Positions 33,307 to 34,757 of a stretch of DNA of 34,757 nucleotides are shown here, one piece after another; the stretch's first letter is position 1, and every line of letters starts with the position of its first letter. The notes beneath the pieces are model-generated. The model was not told the origin of the DNA and ran no database searches. It saw only the letters and a list, made by a program, of their open reading frames with translations. Source of the DNA: an uncultured Pseudomonadota bacterium (GTDB lineage Bacteria; Pseudomonadota; Alphaproteobacteria; RF32; CAG-239); assembly GCA_902761535.1 (NCBI GenBank), contig CACWKS010000017.1, forward strand, positions 1-34,757, in the 5' to 3' direction. The position numbers were made by a program, and so were the translations under genes.

Positions 33307-34048
33307 ATTTTTTATTCATTGCTTAATTCTGATATTTTTAAGCGGCTGTGCAACAATCAAAGCTCCGCCTGAGTTTTCTTATATCGAAACTCCGACCGAT
33401 AATTTCACTATCGCCTCTTGGCAAAAAATTACCTCACCGCAAACAACTTATAAAATTTATATCGAAGGTGACGGCCATGCTTTTAATGCCCGCGGTTTTC
33501 CTTCTTCCGATCCTACACCGAAAGGCGAATTAATGCGCGAATTGGCTTACGGCGACAATTCGCCTAACGTAATTTATCTGGCACGTCCCTGCCAATATAT
33601 CAAATCTCCGCTATGTTCCGTCAAATATTGGACCACTGCACGTTTTGCCCCCGAAGTAATTAACGCCGAATATCAAGTCATAAAAAAAATTATCGGCAAT
33701 TCTCCGGTCATTCTGATCGGATTTTCCGGCGGTGCTCAAATTGCCGAATTACTTGCTGCCACTACTGACCTGAATATCACCAAAATTATCACTATCGCCG
33801 GCAATCTCGATCATGCTGCTTGGACCACCTATCATAAATTACCTCCTCTGTCGGATTCACTTAATGCCGCTGACTATCTCACTGTTTTACATAATCTACC
33901 GCAAATTCACTATATCGGAACTGATGATAAAGTCATTCCCCCATTGTTGGCTCATCAATTAGTTGAAGATTCTTTAATCGTTGAAGTCCCCGGTGCCACT
34001 CACCACAGTGGTTGGCAACCGATTTATCCCCTTATCCATGCGGAATAA
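33293..34048 (+). CDS. Lipoprotein with alpha/beta hydrolase fold
   Basis: A 251-residue predicted lipoprotein. The signal peptide ends in the lipobox LSGC (residues 16-19), so Cys19 would be lipidated. The body is an alpha/beta hydrolase: nucleophile elbow GFSGG (Ser145), likely acid in GTDDKVIPP (Asp211/212) and likely His in ATHHSGW (His237/238). An envelope esterase or lipase is likely; the substrate is unknown. The first ATG (33293) overlaps gpt; an ATG two codons later (33299) is equally possible. Confidence 0.85.
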   Translation: MLMNKFFIHCLILIFLSGCATIKAPPEFSYIETPTDNFTIASWQKITSPQTTYKIYIEGDGHAFNARGFPSSDPTPKGELMRELAYGDNSPNVIYLARPCQYIKSPLCSVKYWTTARFAPEVINAEYQVIKKIIGNSPVILIGFSGGAQIAELLAATTDLNITKIITIAGNLDHAAWTTYHKLPPLSDSLNAADYLTVLHNLPQIHYIGTDDKVIPPLLAHQLVEDSLIVEVPGATHHSGWQPIYPLIHAE

Positions 34049-34299
34049 TTCTCAAAATACTTACAAATACTCTTGTATCAACAAAAATTTTCAGCTAGTT
34101 ATCGTCTTGCTACAGGAAAAAAATCAGATAACAAGGTTATCTACGATGAAAAAAAATTCACAAATGATTTTATTTACAAGGAAACATGATATTTGAGATA
34201 ATTAGAAGCAAAAACCAAAACTCTGAGATAAACCTATCATCAGAGCATAAAGCAAAAACAGTCCAAAAATATTAAAGAAGCATGGAAACTCGAAAAGTG
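34049..34299. other. Intergenic region, no gene seen
   Basis: AT-rich. The only clear structure is the hairpin AGATAAC-AAG-GTTATCT near 34125-34142, lacking a T-run. A short frame from an ATG at 34146 is too short to support. The palindromic elements begin to its right. Confidence 0.5.
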
Positions 34300-34380
34300 T
34301 GGCAAATAGAAGTAAAAATAGAAAAGCTGAAAATTCTAATGTAGTAAAGCCTACATGAATTTTCAGTTATATCGTATCAA
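34300..34380. repeat. Palindromic element copy, inner part
   Basis: The core arms CTGAAAATTC (34327-34336) and GAATTTTCAG (34357-34366) are perfect, around ATGTAG-TAAAGC-CTACAT. The same core occurs at 11328-11368 and 11434-11466 with different, still complementary arms. Flanks resemble the left half of other copies, but no outer arms are clear. Confidence 0.7.
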
Positions 34381-34392
34381 ATATAAACAACA

Positions 34393-34515
34393 AAAATTCC
34401 GAAGAATGAGGTAAATAATAAGAACCCTTGGAAATTGCGACAGGAGCGTACTAGAAGGTACGTAACTTAGCAATTTTCAAGGGTTCTGTATTAGTTACCC
34501 ATTATGCGGGATTTT
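34393..34515. repeat. Palindromic element at the 3' end of tuf
   Basis: A 123-base palindrome. Outer arms AAAATTCCG (34393-34401) and CGGGATTTT (34507-34515) pair with one G-T wobble; the right arm overlaps the tuf stop. An 18-base stem (34421-34438 with 34470-34487, AGAACCCTTG...) has one wobble, and the apex is CGTAC...GTACG (34447-34462). AGAATG...GTAAATAATAA in the left arm mirrors AATGGGTAACTAATA in the right arm. Confidence 0.8.
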
Positions 34516-34757
34516 ATTTATGACCACCTTCACGAATAGCGAAGCGCAAGCCTTCGTTCATCGCAATCGGGTGAATCAATTTAGCTGTCATGGTGATGTT
34601 ATCACCCGGCATAACCATCTCGGTGCCTTCCGGCAATTCAATAGCACCGGTTACATCAGTGGTGCGGAAATAGAATTGCGGACGATAGTTGGAGAAGAAC
34701 GGAGTATGACGTCCACCTTCTTCCTTGGTCAAAATATAGCATTCGCATTTGAATTCG
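34514..34757 (-). CDS. tuf: Elongation factor Tu, C-terminal end (partial)
   Basis: The last 80 or so residues of EF-Tu, open to the right edge ([15 protein letters not shown], then [18 protein letters not shown]), ending in the conserved REGGHK. This is domain 3, which contacts the tRNA acceptor and EF-Ts. The rest lies outside the window. In many proteobacteria tuf precedes rpsJ directly; here 13.6 kb separates them, though both are on the minus strand. Whether it is the only copy cannot be told. Confidence 0.97.
   Translation of the reverse strand, partial: EFKCECYILTKEEGGRHTPFFSNYRPQFYFRTTDVTGAIELPEGTEMVMPGDNITMTAKLIHPIAMNEGLRFAIREGGHK

Overview
The window reads as chromosome of a low-GC, Gram-negative alphaproteobacterium. 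An F1-ATPase assembly chaperone of the ATP12 family, an OmpR/EnvZ pair beside pgsA and uvrC, and a fliL-fliM-DUF6468-motE-TPR flagellar block all fit that group. AsmA and a lipoprotein show an outer membrane, and the flagellar genes suggest motility. Genus cannot be fixed from the sequence alone. Nearly every gene is on the minus strand.

Layout, left to right. (1) 131-9543, minus: uvrC, pgsA, an OmpR-type regulator, its EnvZ-type kinase, an acidic unknown protein, an RluC/RluD pseudouridine synthase, AsmA, a short ATP12 and acylphosphatase. The genes are tightly packed, mostly with strong Shine-Dalgarno (SD) sites, and look like one long operon. (2) 9594-11172: a small island with two minus-strand microproteins and a plus-strand unit (sigma70-like promoters, a structured leader, two membrane proteins, a terminator). 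It sits where secY would normally follow rplO. (3) 11500-20878, minus: the S10-spc ribosomal protein cluster rpsJ to rplO in canonical order, but rplN has lost its C-terminal third and is joined directly to the start of rplX. (4) 20879-21622: S10 leader, a GC-richer stretch with a mini-ORF, terminators, and a decayed Cys-rich gene. (5) 21623-28748, minus: uvrB behind a flagellar block. (6) 28749-34757: ppdK, an unknown gene, a plus-strand gpt and lipoprotein hydrolase, then the 3' end of tuf at the right edge.

The most unusual signal is a family of long imperfect palindromes, about 100-130 bp, lying immediately downstream of, or overlapping, the stop codons of rplO, rpmD, ppdK and tuf, with decayed copies alongside. 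They share a core hairpin whose arms differ between copies but stay complementary. Their outermost arms are specific to each locus, and at ppdK and tuf they look like the two halves of an intrinsic terminator stem. This suggests a small mobile or RNA-structured element that occupies the loops of hairpins at gene 3' ends.

No tRNA, rRNA, CRISPR array, transposase or integrase was seen.
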